A stretch of DNA of 64,000 nt from Pelomonas sp966111775 (GTDB taxonomy: Bacteria; Pseudomonadota; Gammaproteobacteria; Burkholderiales; Burkholderiaceae_C). The stretch lies in contig CBHWBD010000005.1 of the NCBI GenBank assembly GCA_966111775.1, forward strand, positions 1-64,000, written 5' to 3'. The notes under the pieces were generated by a model. The model was not told the origin of the DNA. It searched no databases and saw only the letters and a list, made by a program, of their open reading frames with translations. This document shows positions 8,577-17,545 of the stretch, piece after piece. Every line of letters begins with the position of its first letter. Position 1 is the stretch's first letter. Both the position numbers and the translations under genes were made by a program.

Positions 8577-8711
8577 CAACAACCCTCCGTGGCTCGTTGG
8601 CCTTGTTTTATGGAAGTTTCGATGAAGGTACCTGATTTCGCCCCCCGCATGCAGGTGGTTGCAAGCGGCGCGAAAGCCCTCGCTGCCGGCTTCGCAAATA
8701 CCCTGAGCCGT

Positions 8712-10817
8712 TCAGACCCGCAGCAGCGGGTCGTCCAGGGCCTGGGCAGCGGCCTTGGCGCGCTGCTTCTCGGCTTTGTCAGCGGCGCAGGCCTGCACGA
8801 ACTCGCGCGACGCGCCGCCCAGGCCCGCCAGCAGGCGCAGGCCCAGCTTGCCCACGCTCGGCGCGCGAGCTCCGTGTTCGGGGATGCGATGCCAGGCGGC
8901 CTCGGTCAACGACCGCCAGACGGCAGCCAGGGCCTCGTCGGCGATGCCGCGGTCAGCCCAGCTCCACAGCAGCAGGCCGAGCAGCAGGCTCTCGCTGTCT
9001 TCGCCCAGCACGGCGCCGACACCGCGGCGCATGCGCGTGGTGGCCCATTCGGTCTTGCCGCCGTGGCGCTCGAAGGCACGCAGGCGCTCCAACACCCAGT
9101 TCTGCCAGGCGGCGCGGTATTCGCCGGGCAGCGCCTGCACCTGGGCGCGCAAGGCCGTCAGCGCCCGCGGCTTGGCCTCGACGCCGGACTCGGTCCAGCC
9201 CTGCAACACGGGTTCGAGTGCCGCACGCAGCGGCGGCGCCACCTGCTCCCAGGCGGCCAGCGCCGGTCCGCCCCAGTCGTCGGCCTCGCAATGCACGGGC
9301 AACCGGCCGGTGACGGGGTCGCGGCGCAACCAGCGGTGCCAGACGCGCACGGCGGCCTTGTCGTCGGGGCCCAGCGATTGCTCGGGATAGGCGGCCAGGC
9401 GGGCCAGCGTGGCCGGCGTGTCGCGCACGGCGACCTGGGACTGGTAGGTGGTCTGCTGCTCCAGCAAGGAGGCGTAGTTGAACGCGTTGGGGTCCAGCGG
9501 CCGGCTGTAGCGGGCATCCAGGGCCTGTTCCAGGGCTTCGTGTCGAGCGGGCATCAGCGCGGCGAGGCCTTGCAGCCAGCTCTCCATGCCGCTGCGAAGC
9601 ACGGCGCCCTGCGGTTGCTTGGCCAGCCACTGGGCCAGCCTGGCGAAGCCCCAGGGGTATTGGGCGGTCACCATGTCCTGCTGCAGACGGGTCTGCAAGG
9701 CCCGCAGGATCTCGAACAGCGCCGGCAGTTGCCGGGGCGACTCGAGTACCGGCAGCAGGGCCTGCAACAGCACGCTCACCGCCTGGTCGGGCTCGAATTC
9801 CCCGGGCTTGTGGCGGATCGGATCCCGCTCGGTCTGCGCTTCCCGGGTCGCCAAGCCCTGCAGCAGCGCCAGCAGCACCGCCTCCCGCCCCGCGGCGTCC
9901 AGCGCCGCCACACGCACGCCACCCGGGAGATCGGTCAGCGGCTGGGGATCGTCGCGCCAACGCGCCCGCCACTCGGCCAGCCAGGCGTCGGCCAGCAGCG
10001 CCGGATCGGGCCGTGCGTCCAGTTGGGACGTCAGCTCGGCGGCCCGGGCGGCATGGCGTGCATCCTCGGCAGCCTCCTCGGCCTCGCGGCGCAAGGTCCA
10101 GTTGTCCTTCTTCGGCGGCGCGCCAGGTGCCGGCAGTGCGGAGCAGTCCACGCCGGCCGGCTCCAGCCAGTCCCGCAAGCTCTTGATATAGCCCGGCTGC
10201 GCCGAAGCCCAACTCTCGCCGCGAGCCCTCAACAACCGCGCTGCGCCGGCGCTGTCGCCCAGGGTCATGGCCGCGGCAAGACGCGCGCCGGGCTCCGCCG
10301 TGGCGACCGAGCCATCGAAGTCCCGCACCGCCGCCACCGAGGCATGGCGGGCCAACCAGGGCAGGGCTTGCTGCTCCACCGCCGCAATCAGCGCGTTCGC
10401 CAGCGCGGGCAGGTCCTCGTCGGCGGCGATCTTGATCTCCGAGCCGGCCAGCCGGTGGCCTTCGGGCATGAAGTTCTGCAGGCGCTCGCGCAGCTGGCCA
10501 TACTCCTCCCCGACCTTGTCCAGCAACTCCTGCAGCCATTCCTTGCCTGGGCGCGCGGCGTCCACGCGCTGGATGGCCGGGAACTGCAGCGCCACGTTCA
10601 CATAGAACTCGCCCTTGGCGCCCGAATTCCACTCGCCGGACTGGAAGTTGATGATCTGCCAGTGCTGGTCCAGCCCCTCGCCGGCCTCGCGAAGCAGGTT
10701 GCGGGCCTTGCGCTTGAAGCCTTGCGGCGCCAGCGCCTGGCCCAGGCGCTTGGCCAGGTAGTCGATCTTCAGGCCGACCTTGTCATTCGGGCCGGGGCAG
10801 GCCAGTTCCTTTGCCAT
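8712..10817 (-). CDS. Large protein with N-terminal DUF4304-like domain
   Basis: A 701-residue cytosolic protein. The first 150 or so residues resemble DUF4304: a conserved LAPQGFKRKARNLLRE segment, then IINFQSGEWNS and FYVNVALQFP. The rest is Ala-, Leu- and Trp-rich and mostly helical, with no motif I recognise. DUF4304 proteins have no established function. The ATG at 10817 has GGAGG 6 nt upstream. It is separated from the dctR stop by 44 bp on the same strand, and its possible partner is the Cys-cluster protein downstream. The length, over 700 residues, is well above that of single-domain DUF4304 proteins. Confidence 0.6.
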   Translation of the reverse strand: MAKELACPGPNDKVGLKIDYLAKRLGQALAPQGFKRKARNLLREAGEGLDQHWQIINFQSGEWNSGAKGEFYVNVALQFPAIQRVDAARPGKEWLQELLDKVGEEYGQLRERLQNFMPEGHRLAGSEIKIAADEDLPALANALIAAVEQQALPWLARHASVAAVRDFDGSVATAEPGARLAAAMTLGDSAGAARLLRARGESWASAQPGYIKSLRDWLEPAGVDCSALPAPGAPPKKDNWTLRREAEEAAEDARHAARAAELTSQLDARPDPALLADAWLAEWRARWRDDPQPLTDLPGGVRVAALDAAGREAVLLALLQGLATREAQTERDPIRHKPGEFEPDQAVSVLLQALLPVLESPRQLPALFEILRALQTRLQQDMVTAQYPWGFARLAQWLAKQPQGAVLRSGMESWLQGLAALMPARHEALEQALDARYSRPLDPNAFNYASLLEQQTTYQSQVAVRDTPATLARLAAYPEQSLGPDDKAAVRVWHRWLRRDPVTGRLPVHCEADDWGGPALAAWEQVAPPLRAALEPVLQGWTESGVEAKPRALTALRAQVQALPGEYRAAWQNWVLERLRAFERHGGKTEWATTRMRRGVGAVLGEDSESLLLGLLLWSWADRGIADEALAAVWRSLTEAAWHRIPEHGARAPSVGKLGLRLLAGLGGASREFVQACAADKAEKQRAKAAAQALDDPLLRV

Positions 10818-10861
10818 CGTCGTCCTCCGTGAGACGTCATCGTGCCACGGAGGTGCTGCGG

Positions 10862-11467
10862 CTAGCGCCCCGCCAGCAGCGTCGCCACCTCGGCGGCCGA
10901 CCTCACGCCCAGCTTGGCAAAGACCCGCGCCCGGTGCACTTCCACCGTGCGCACCGACACGTTCAGCTCGTCGGCGATGACCTTGTTCAGCTTGCCGGCC
11001 GCCACCCGCGACATGACCTCGCGTTCACGCTCGGTCAGGCTGGCCAGGCGCGCGCTGCGCTCGGCGGCCTGGGCGCCCTCGGCCTGCATGGCGGCGTCGA
11101 CGGCCAGGGCCTGCTCGAGGCGGTCGGCCAGGGCGTTGTCGCTGTAGGGCTTCTCGAGGAAGTCGAAGGCGCCCTTCTTCAAGGCCTCGACGACCATGGG
11201 GATGTCGCCATGGCCGGTCAGGAAGAGCACCGGGTTCTTGAGCCGCCGCGCCAGCAGCTCGTCGTGCAGCCGGGTGCCGCTCATGGGCTCCATGCGCACG
11301 TCGAGCAGGAAGACGCCCCTGGGCGAGCCCTCGCGGTCCAGCATCTCCAGCAGGGCCGGGCCGCCGTCGAAGGCGCGCACGTTGAGGCCGCGCGAGCGCA
11401 GCAGGAAGGCGAGCGCATCACGCACGCCGGGGTCGTCGTCGACCAGATGGACCGAACCGTCAGCCAT
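10862..11467 (-). CDS. dctR: Two-component response regulator, FixJ/DctR type
   Basis: A 201-residue FixJ-family regulator. The N-terminal receiver has the acidic pair VDDD near residues 9-12, the phosphoacceptor Asp56 (FLLDVRME) and the signature Thr and Lys (LTGHGD, EKPY). The C-terminal LuxR-type helix-turn-helix covers about residues 137-195 (LTEREREVMSRVAAGKLNKVIA). The ATG at 11467 has GGAGG 7 nt upstream and is preferred to a TTG 6 bp earlier. It overlaps the kinase stop by 8 bp, so the pair is cotranscribed. Its target is most likely the divergent TRAP operon that begins at 13470. Confidence 0.9.
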   Translation of the reverse strand: MADGSVHLVDDDPGVRDALAFLLRSRGLNVRAFDGGPALLEMLDREGSPRGVFLLDVRMEPMSGTRLHDELLARRLKNPVLFLTGHGDIPMVVEALKKGAFDFLEKPYSDNALADRLEQALAVDAAMQAEGAQAAERSARLASLTEREREVMSRVAAGKLNKVIADELNVSVRTVEVHRARVFAKLGVRSAAEVATLLAGR

Positions 11468-13361
11468 GGACAACCTCCCTGCTCAGCGGCAGGCTGAAGG
11501 AGAACAGCGCACCGCCGCCGGCGGCCTCGCTGGCGTCGAGCACGCCCTGGTGGGCCTCGACGATGGAGCGGCAGATCGCCAGGCCCATGCCCATGCCTTC
11601 GGCCTTGGTGGAATAGAAGGGCGCGCACAGCTGCTCGACGCGGCGCCCCTGCAGGCCGGGACCGTTGTCCTGCACGTCGATGCGCACGAACTCGCCGACG
11701 ACGCGGCTGCTGACGGCGATGCGCCGACCGCTCTCGCGCCCCTGCAGCGCGTCGGCGGCGTTGCGCACCAGGTTGATGACGACCTGCTCGATGAGGACGG
11801 CGTCGGCCAGCACGGCCGGCACGCCGGGTGCCAGCGAGACCTTGAGGGCGACGCCGCGATGCTGGCAGTCGCGCTGCAGCAGCTCCTGCGCGGCGCCGAC
11901 GACTTCGTTGAGATCGCAGCGCTCGTGGCGGGGCTCGCGGCGGGTCAGGAACTCGCGGATGCGGGCGACGATGCGGCCTGCGTGCGTGGCCTGCTGGCCC
12001 AGGCGCTGCAACGCGCCGAGCACGAGCTCGTCCTGCACGCCGAGCTTGGCCAGGGAGTTGGTGATGCCGGCGCCATAGCTGGCGATGGCCGTCAGCGGCT
12101 GGTTGAGCTCGTGGGCCAGCGTGGAGGCGATCTCCCCCAGCATGGTCAGGCGGGCGTTGTGAGCCAGGGTCTCGACCTGGCGGCGCTCGCGGTCCTCGAG
12201 GCGCCGGCGCTCGGTGATGTCGATGATGCTGCCCATCCAGCCGATCTGGCGGCCGCCGGCGTCCACCAGCGGCGACTCGAACACCATCACGTCGACCATG
12301 CGGCCCGAAGCATGGCGCCAACGCGCCTCGTAGCCCTCGCGCGGCGCCTGGCCCGCGAGGTTGCGGCGATTGCGCTCGGCCATCTCCTCATGCGCATCCG
12401 GCGGCCAGTAGGGCATGGGCGGCAGCTGGCCGACCAGGGCTTCGGCCGGCAGGCCCACCATGTCGCAGAAGGTGCGATTGACGTAGAGCAGGCGGCCGTC
12501 GAAGTCGCGGGCGCGCAGCGCGACGAGGGCCGAATCCTCCATGGCGCGGCGCCAGGCGGCCTCGGTGCGGCCGGCCACCTCGGCACGCTGCACGTGGCGC
12601 ATCTGGCGGCGCAGCAGCCAGCTGGCCACGGCGATCAGGGGCAGGAAGCCCGCCACCAGCACCCAGGCCAGCGGACGGATGGCGTTGACGGCCGGGTCGC
12701 GCAGCGTCAGCTCCAGGGCGGCGTCGGTCAGCGTGGCCTGGGTCAGCGGGCTGGCGCGCAGCGGGCCGGTCAGTGCGACGCGGTAGCTCGGCCTCTCGCC
12801 CTGGGCGGCGCGCAGCGGCGACTCGGTCGTGGACGCGATGACCTGGTCGGCGCTGTCGACGAGCTGCACATCGTATTTGCGCGCCAGCCACCAGGGCACG
12901 CCGCGCTTGAGCAGCAGGGCCGGCGCGTAACGCACCACCAGCACGCCATCCGGTGCGACGCGGGCCGTCAGGTGCAGGGACAGGCCGTCCTCGTAGCGAT
13001 TCGCCTCGGATTCGGCCGGCACCTCGGCCAGCACGCGGTTGCGTGAATCCAGCCAGGTGACGGACTGCCAGAGCCGGCGCAAGCCGGCGTTGACTTCGGG
13101 GTGGGCGGCCAGCGCCGCTTCGCTCGGCGTCTGCCCGGCCAGGCCCGCCGCGAGCTGGCGCAGGTGGACCTGCTCGTCGTCGATGCGGTCGCGCAGCTGG
13201 GCCTCGGTACTGAGGGCATCGGAGATCAGCGTCTGGCGCTGCAGCTCCAGCTCCTCGGCCTCGTTGCCACGCACCCAGCCAAGCACCCCAAGCACGAAAA
13301 CCAGGGATAACCCGAGCGGCGCCAGCCACAGGCTGCGTGAAAGGCGGTCGGGCAGGTTCAT
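11460..13361 (-). CDS. dctS: Sensor histidine kinase, DctS-like
   Basis: A 633-residue membrane kinase. A first membrane helix lies at residues 12-30, a periplasmic sensing region follows to about 230, a second helix is at 231-251, a PAS domain covers about 270-385, and the HisKA/HATPase core follows with His417 (TLAHELNQPL), an N box (NLVRNAADAL) and DNGPG and GMGMGLAI motifs. This matches DctS kinases that sense C4-dicarboxylates outside the membrane and phosphorylate DctR. It is divergent from the dctP genes with a 108-bp spacer, consistent with control of that transporter. No strong ribosome binding site precedes the ATG. Confidence 0.9.
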   Translation of the reverse strand: MNLPDRLSRSLWLAPLGLSLVFVLGVLGWVRGNEAEELELQRQTLISDALSTEAQLRDRIDDEQVHLRQLAAGLAGQTPSEAALAAHPEVNAGLRRLWQSVTWLDSRNRVLAEVPAESEANRYEDGLSLHLTARVAPDGVLVVRYAPALLLKRGVPWWLARKYDVQLVDSADQVIASTTESPLRAAQGERPSYRVALTGPLRASPLTQATLTDAALELTLRDPAVNAIRPLAWVLVAGFLPLIAVASWLLRRQMRHVQRAEVAGRTEAAWRRAMEDSALVALRARDFDGRLLYVNRTFCDMVGLPAEALVGQLPPMPYWPPDAHEEMAERNRRNLAGQAPREGYEARWRHASGRMVDVMVFESPLVDAGGRQIGWMGSIIDITERRRLEDRERRQVETLAHNARLTMLGEIASTLAHELNQPLTAIASYGAGITNSLAKLGVQDELVLGALQRLGQQATHAGRIVARIREFLTRREPRHERCDLNEVVGAAQELLQRDCQHRGVALKVSLAPGVPAVLADAVLIEQVVINLVRNAADALQGRESGRRIAVSSRVVGEFVRIDVQDNGPGLQGRRVEQLCAPFYSTKAEGMGMGLAICRSIVEAHQGVLDASEAAGGGALFSFSLPLSREVVHG

Positions 13362-13469
13362 GCGACGAGTCTAAGTAGCGACGCCCGCCCGCGGAATGTG
13401 GAACTCCACAACTTCCCGGCGCCGGTGCGCGCCGGAAGAATGCCAGTCATTATTCAAAGGAGACAAGAC

Positions 13470-14480
13470 ATGGCCCATGCGGCTCGCCGCCTGCTGGTTT
13501 CGGCCGCCCTGGGGCTGTCCTGGCTGGCCATGACGGGCGCCCAGGCCCAGGCGCCCATCCTGATCAAGTTCAGCCATGTGGTGGCGCCCGACACGCCCAA
13601 GGGCCGCGCGACGCAGCGCTTCAAGGAGCTGGCCGAGGCCGGCACCAAGGGCCGCGTGAAGGTCGAGATCTACCCCAACAGCCAGCTCTACAAGGACAAG
13701 GAAGAGCTGGAGGCCTTGCAGCTGGGCTCGGTGCAGATGCTGGCGCCGTCGCTGTCCAAGTTCGGGCCGCTGGGGGCCAAGCAGTTCGAGATGTTCGACC
13801 TGCCCTATCTTTTCCGCACCGAGCAGCAGTTCGTCGACGTGACGGGCGGCAAGATCGGCCAGTCGCTGCTGGCCTCCCTGGACAACAAGGGCATCAAGGG
13901 CCTGGCGATCTGGAGCGGTGGCTTTCACGTGTTCTCGGCCAACAAGCCGCTGCTCAAGCCGGCCGACCTGAAGGGCCTGAAGATGCGCATCCCCAGCTCC
14001 AAGGTGCTGGATGCCAGCCTGCGCCTGATGGGCGCGCTGCCGCAGACCATGCCTTTCTCCGAGGTCTACCAGGCCCTGCAGACCGGCGTCGTGGACGGCA
14101 CCGAGAACATCCTGTCCAGCTACACCTCGCAGAAGTACTACGAGGTGCAGAAGCACATCACGCTGACCAACCACACCCACACCGGCTACGCGGTCGTCGT
14201 CAATCGCAAGTTCTGGGAAGGCCTGCCCGCCGACATCCAGGCCGCCCTGACCGATGCGATGAAGCAGGCCACCGACTACGAGATGCATCTCGTCGTGCAG
14301 GAGAACCAGGACGCCCTGGCCGAACTGCGCAAGAACAGCCGCGTGCAGGTCCACGACCTCAGCGACGCCGAGCGCGAGCTGTGGCGCACCACGCTGCTGC
14401 CGGTGCACAAGGAAATGGAAGGCCGCATCGGGGCCGGCCTGCTGACCCAGGTTAACCAAGCCACCGGCGCGGGCAAGTAG
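13470..14480 (+). CDS. dctP: TRAP transporter substrate-binding protein, DctP family (first copy)
   Basis: A 336-residue periplasmic binding protein with a signal peptide ending AQAQA. The DctP signature runs FSHVVAPDTPKG near the mature N-terminus, then YPNSQLYKDKEE, GLKMRIPSSKVLDA with the conserved substrate-carboxylate Arg, and EVYQALQTGVVDG. It delivers a dicarboxylate-like substrate to the DctQM permease downstream. The ATG at 13470 has AGGAG 7 nt upstream, and upstream in-frame starts are not supported. It is followed after 43 bp by a close paralogue. Known DctP proteins bind C4-dicarboxylates, and the exact substrate here is inferred. Confidence 0.9.
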   Translation: MAHAARRLLVSAALGLSWLAMTGAQAQAPILIKFSHVVAPDTPKGRATQRFKELAEAGTKGRVKVEIYPNSQLYKDKEELEALQLGSVQMLAPSLSKFGPLGAKQFEMFDLPYLFRTEQQFVDVTGGKIGQSLLASLDNKGIKGLAIWSGGFHVFSANKPLLKPADLKGLKMRIPSSKVLDASLRLMGALPQTMPFSEVYQALQTGVVDGTENILSSYTSQKYYEVQKHITLTNHTHTGYAVVVNRKFWEGLPADIQAALTDAMKQATDYEMHLVVQENQDALAELRKNSRVQVHDLSDAERELWRTTLLPVHKEMEGRIGAGLLTQVNQATGAGK

Positions 14481-14523
14481 CCCGCGGCCGACGCATCTCA
14501 ATGACACCCAGGAGACATCAACC

Positions 14524-15543
14524 ATGAAGCTCTTCAGCCGCCGCACCGCCCTGGTGTTCGCCGCCGCCCTCACCCTGCCCGCCCTCACGCTGACGGCCCA
14601 GGCCCAGGCTCCCATCGTCATCAAGTTCAGCCACGTCGTGGCGCCCGACACGCCCAAGGGCAAGGGCGCCCAGCGCTTCAAGGAACTGGCCGAGCAGAAG
14701 ACCGGCGGCAAGGTCAAGGTCGAGCTGTATCCGAACAGCCAGCTCTACAAGGACAAGGAAGAAATGGAAGCCCTGCAGCTGGGCTCCGTGCAGATGCTGG
14801 CCCCGTCGCTGGCCAAGTTCGGCCCGCTGGGCGTCAAGGAATTCGAGGTCTTCGACCTGCCCTTCCTGTTCAAGGACACCGACTCCTTCCGCGCCGTCAC
14901 CGAAGGGCAGCTCGGCGCCGACCTGTTCAAGAAGCTGGAGCCCAAGGGCATCCGCGGCCTGGCCTACTGGGACAACGGCTTCCACATCATGAGCGCCAAC
15001 AAGCCGCTGCACAACGTGGCGGACTTCAAGGGCATGAAGATGCGCATCCAGTCCAGCAAGGTGCTGGACGCCCAGATGCGCGCCCTCGGCGCCATCCCGC
15101 AGGTGATGGCCTTCTCCGAGCTCTACCAGGCCCTGCAGACCGGCGTCGTGGACGGCACCGAAGGCGTGCCGAGCAACTTCTACACGCAGAAGATCTTCGA
15201 AGTGCAGAAGCACATGACCATGTCCAACCACGGCCACCTGGCCTATGCGGTCATCGTCAACAAGAAGTTCTGGGACGGCCTGCCCGCCGACATCCGCACT
15301 CAGCTGGAAGCGGCCATCAAGGAATCCACCACCTACGCCAACGCCATTGCCAGCACCGAGAACGGCCGCGCGCTGGAAGGCATCAAGGCCAGCGGCAAAG
15401 TGACCATCTACACGCCGACGCCGGCCGAGATCAACGAGTGGAAGAAGGCCCTGATGCCCGTCCACAAGGAAATGGAAGGCCGCGTCGGCAAGGCCACCAT
15501 CGAAGCGGCCTACAAGGCGGCCGGCTTCGTCGCTCCGAAGTAA
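14524..15543 (+). CDS. dctP: TRAP transporter substrate-binding protein, DctP family (second copy)
   Basis: A 339-residue paralogue of the preceding gene with a signal peptide (ending AQAQA) and the same landmarks: FSHVVAPDTPKG, YPNSQLYKDKEE, GMKMRIQSSKVLDAQ and ELYQALQTGVVDG. It differs mainly in the region facing the ligand (VPSNFYTQK instead of ILSSYTSQK) and in the C-terminal third. The ATG has AGGAG 9 nt upstream. Two binding proteins before one permease suggest a tandem duplication, either to raise dosage or to widen the substrate range. Confidence 0.9.
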   Translation: MKLFSRRTALVFAAALTLPALTLTAQAQAPIVIKFSHVVAPDTPKGKGAQRFKELAEQKTGGKVKVELYPNSQLYKDKEEMEALQLGSVQMLAPSLAKFGPLGVKEFEVFDLPFLFKDTDSFRAVTEGQLGADLFKKLEPKGIRGLAYWDNGFHIMSANKPLHNVADFKGMKMRIQSSKVLDAQMRALGAIPQVMAFSELYQALQTGVVDGTEGVPSNFYTQKIFEVQKHMTMSNHGHLAYAVIVNKKFWDGLPADIRTQLEAAIKESTTYANAIASTENGRALEGIKASGKVTIYTPTPAEINEWKKALMPVHKEMEGRVGKATIEAAYKAAGFVAPK

Positions 15544-15632
15544 ATCCACCCGCCGTCGGAGGCCATGCCGTGTGAAGCCTGCAGGTTCCGACCTCAGGCT
15601 GGCACGGCTTCGCCGCCGACAGGAGAACAACA

Positions 15633-16250
15633 ATGTTGAACAAAGTGCTCGACCATCTAGAGGAGTGGCTCATCTCCACCCTGATGGCGGCGGCGACGCT
15701 GATCATCTTCTTCGCCGTCATCCACCGCTATCTGGCCGGTGTGCCCTACATCCAGGACTATGTGCTCAAGCTCGACGTGAGCTGGGCTCAGACCCTGTGC
15801 ACCATCCTCTTCGTCTGGATGTGCAAGTTCGGCGCGGCCTATGGGGTGCGCACCGGCATCCACGTGGGCGTGGACGTCGTCATCAACCGCATGGCGCCCA
15901 AGAACCGCGGCCGCTTCGTCATCTTCGGCCTGATGGCCGGCGCCTTCTTCACCGCCGTGATCGCCATGCTCGGCGCCGTCTTCGTCTGGAAGAACGGCGC
16001 CCACTACGCCTTCCTCGACCTGATCGGCCAGGTCAGCGACGACGTGCCCGAGGGGCCGACGGACCCCGACCTGGAATGGCACACCTGGATCATCTACCTC
16101 GCCATCCCGCTGGGCTCGGCGCTGATGAGCTATCGCTTCATCCAGGTCTGCGTCGCCTTCTGGAAGACCGGCGAGCTGCCCAAGCATGACGAATCCCACG
16201 TCGAGGGCGTGGACGAACAGACTCCGCTCGAAGTGGAGGCCCGCAAATGA
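15633..16250 (+). CDS. dctQ: TRAP transporter small permease DctQ
   Basis: A 205-residue inner-membrane protein with four hydrophobic segments (near residues 15-30, 55-70, 95-115 and 150-170), the DctQ layout. The first cytoplasmic loop has VRTGIHVGVDVV, similar to the conserved R-x-G-x-H-I-x-V-D motif of the family. The C-terminal tail is acidic and slightly long. It forms the membrane unit with DctM, whose ATG overlaps the dctQ stop by 4 bp. Confidence 0.9.
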   Translation: MLNKVLDHLEEWLISTLMAAATLIIFFAVIHRYLAGVPYIQDYVLKLDVSWAQTLCTILFVWMCKFGAAYGVRTGIHVGVDVVINRMAPKNRGRFVIFGLMAGAFFTAVIAMLGAVFVWKNGAHYAFLDLIGQVSDDVPEGPTDPDLEWHTWIIYLAIPLGSALMSYRFIQVCVAFWKTGELPKHDESHVEGVDEQTPLEVEARK

Positions 16251-17530
16251 ACGCACTCATCATCTTCAGCCTGCTGCTGGCGCTGATGCTGACCGGCATG
16301 CCGATCAGCATCTCGCTGGGCCTGACGGTGCTGACCTTCATCTTCACGATGACCGACGTGCCGGCCATGGAAGTGGCCCACAAGCTGTTCACCGGCATCG
16401 AGAAGTGGGAGATCATGGCCGTCCCCTTCTTCATCCTGGCCGGCAACTTCCTGACCCACGGCGGCGTGGCGCGCCGGATGATCAACTTCGCGACGTCGAT
16501 GGTGGGGCATTTCCACGGCGGCCTGGCGCTGGCATCCATCCTGGCCTGCTCGATGTTCGCCCTGGTCTGCGGCTCGTCGGTCGCCACCGTCGTCGCCATC
16601 GGCTCCATCGTGCTGCCCGCCATGGTGGCCCACGGCTACCCGATGCGCTTCGGCGCCGGCGTCATCATCACCGCCGGCTCCCTCGGCATCCTGATGCTGC
16701 CATCGATCCCCAAGGTCATCTACGCCATCTCGACCAACACCTCCATCGGTGCGCTGTTCGTCGCCGGCCTGCTGCCCGGCATCGTGCTGGCGCTGATGCT
16801 GGCAGCAGTGACGTGGTGGATCGCCCGCAAGAACAACTACCCGCGCCTGGCCCGGGCCGGCTGGGGCGCGCGCTTCACCGCCTTCCGCAAGAGCTTCTGG
16901 GGCCTGCTGCTCGTCGTCATCATCGTCGGCGGCATCTGGTCGGGCGCCTTCACGGCGACCGAAGCCGCGGCGATGGCAGCGGTCTACTCCTTCTTTGTGG
17001 CCATCTTCGTCTACAAGGACCTGAAGCTGAAGGACGTGCCCAAGGTGCTGAGGGACTCGGCCAACATGTCGGCGATGCTGCTCTACATCATCACGAACGC
17101 GGTGCTGTTCTCCTTCGTGCTGACCAACGAGAACCTGCCCCACCAGCTGGCCGACTGGCTGCTGTCGATGAACCTGGGCCAGAACGGCTTCCTGTTCGTC
17201 GTCAACCTCGTGCTGCTGGGCGCCGGCAACTTCATGGACCCCTCGTCCATCATCCTGATCATGGCGCCCATCTTCTTCCCGGCCGCCATGCAGCTGGGCG
17301 TCAACCCGGTGCACTTCGGCATCCTGATCGACGTCAACATGGAAGTGGGCCTGTGCCACCCGCCGGTGGGCTTGAACCTGTACGTGGCCTCCGGCATCAG
17401 CAAGCTCGGCATCACGGAGCTGACCAAGGCCGTCATGCCCTGGCTGCTGACGATGATCGTCTTCCTCGTCATCGTGACCTACTGGCCGTGGCTGACGCTG
17501 GTGGTACCGAAGGCCATGGGAATGCTCTAA
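16247..17530 (+). CDS. dctM: TRAP transporter large permease DctM
   Basis: A 427-residue large permease with about twelve hydrophobic segments, the usual length. Family landmarks include LTGMPISISLGLT at the N-terminus, FFILAGNFL, CSMFALVCGSSVATVVAIGSI, the SLGILMLPSIPKVIYAI segment and LLLGAGNFMDPSSIILI. It carries out sodium-driven uptake of the substrate handed over by DctP. The ATG overlaps the dctQ stop (ATGA). Confidence 0.93.
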   Translation: MNALIIFSLLLALMLTGMPISISLGLTVLTFIFTMTDVPAMEVAHKLFTGIEKWEIMAVPFFILAGNFLTHGGVARRMINFATSMVGHFHGGLALASILACSMFALVCGSSVATVVAIGSIVLPAMVAHGYPMRFGAGVIITAGSLGILMLPSIPKVIYAISTNTSIGALFVAGLLPGIVLALMLAAVTWWIARKNNYPRLARAGWGARFTAFRKSFWGLLLVVIIVGGIWSGAFTATEAAAMAAVYSFFVAIFVYKDLKLKDVPKVLRDSANMSAMLLYIITNAVLFSFVLTNENLPHQLADWLLSMNLGQNGFLFVVNLVLLGAGNFMDPSSIILIMAPIFFPAAMQLGVNPVHFGILIDVNMEVGLCHPPVGLNLYVASGISKLGITELTKAVMPWLLTMIVFLVIVTYWPWLTLVVPKAMGML

Positions 17531-17545
17531 AGCAGAGCGACCGCG

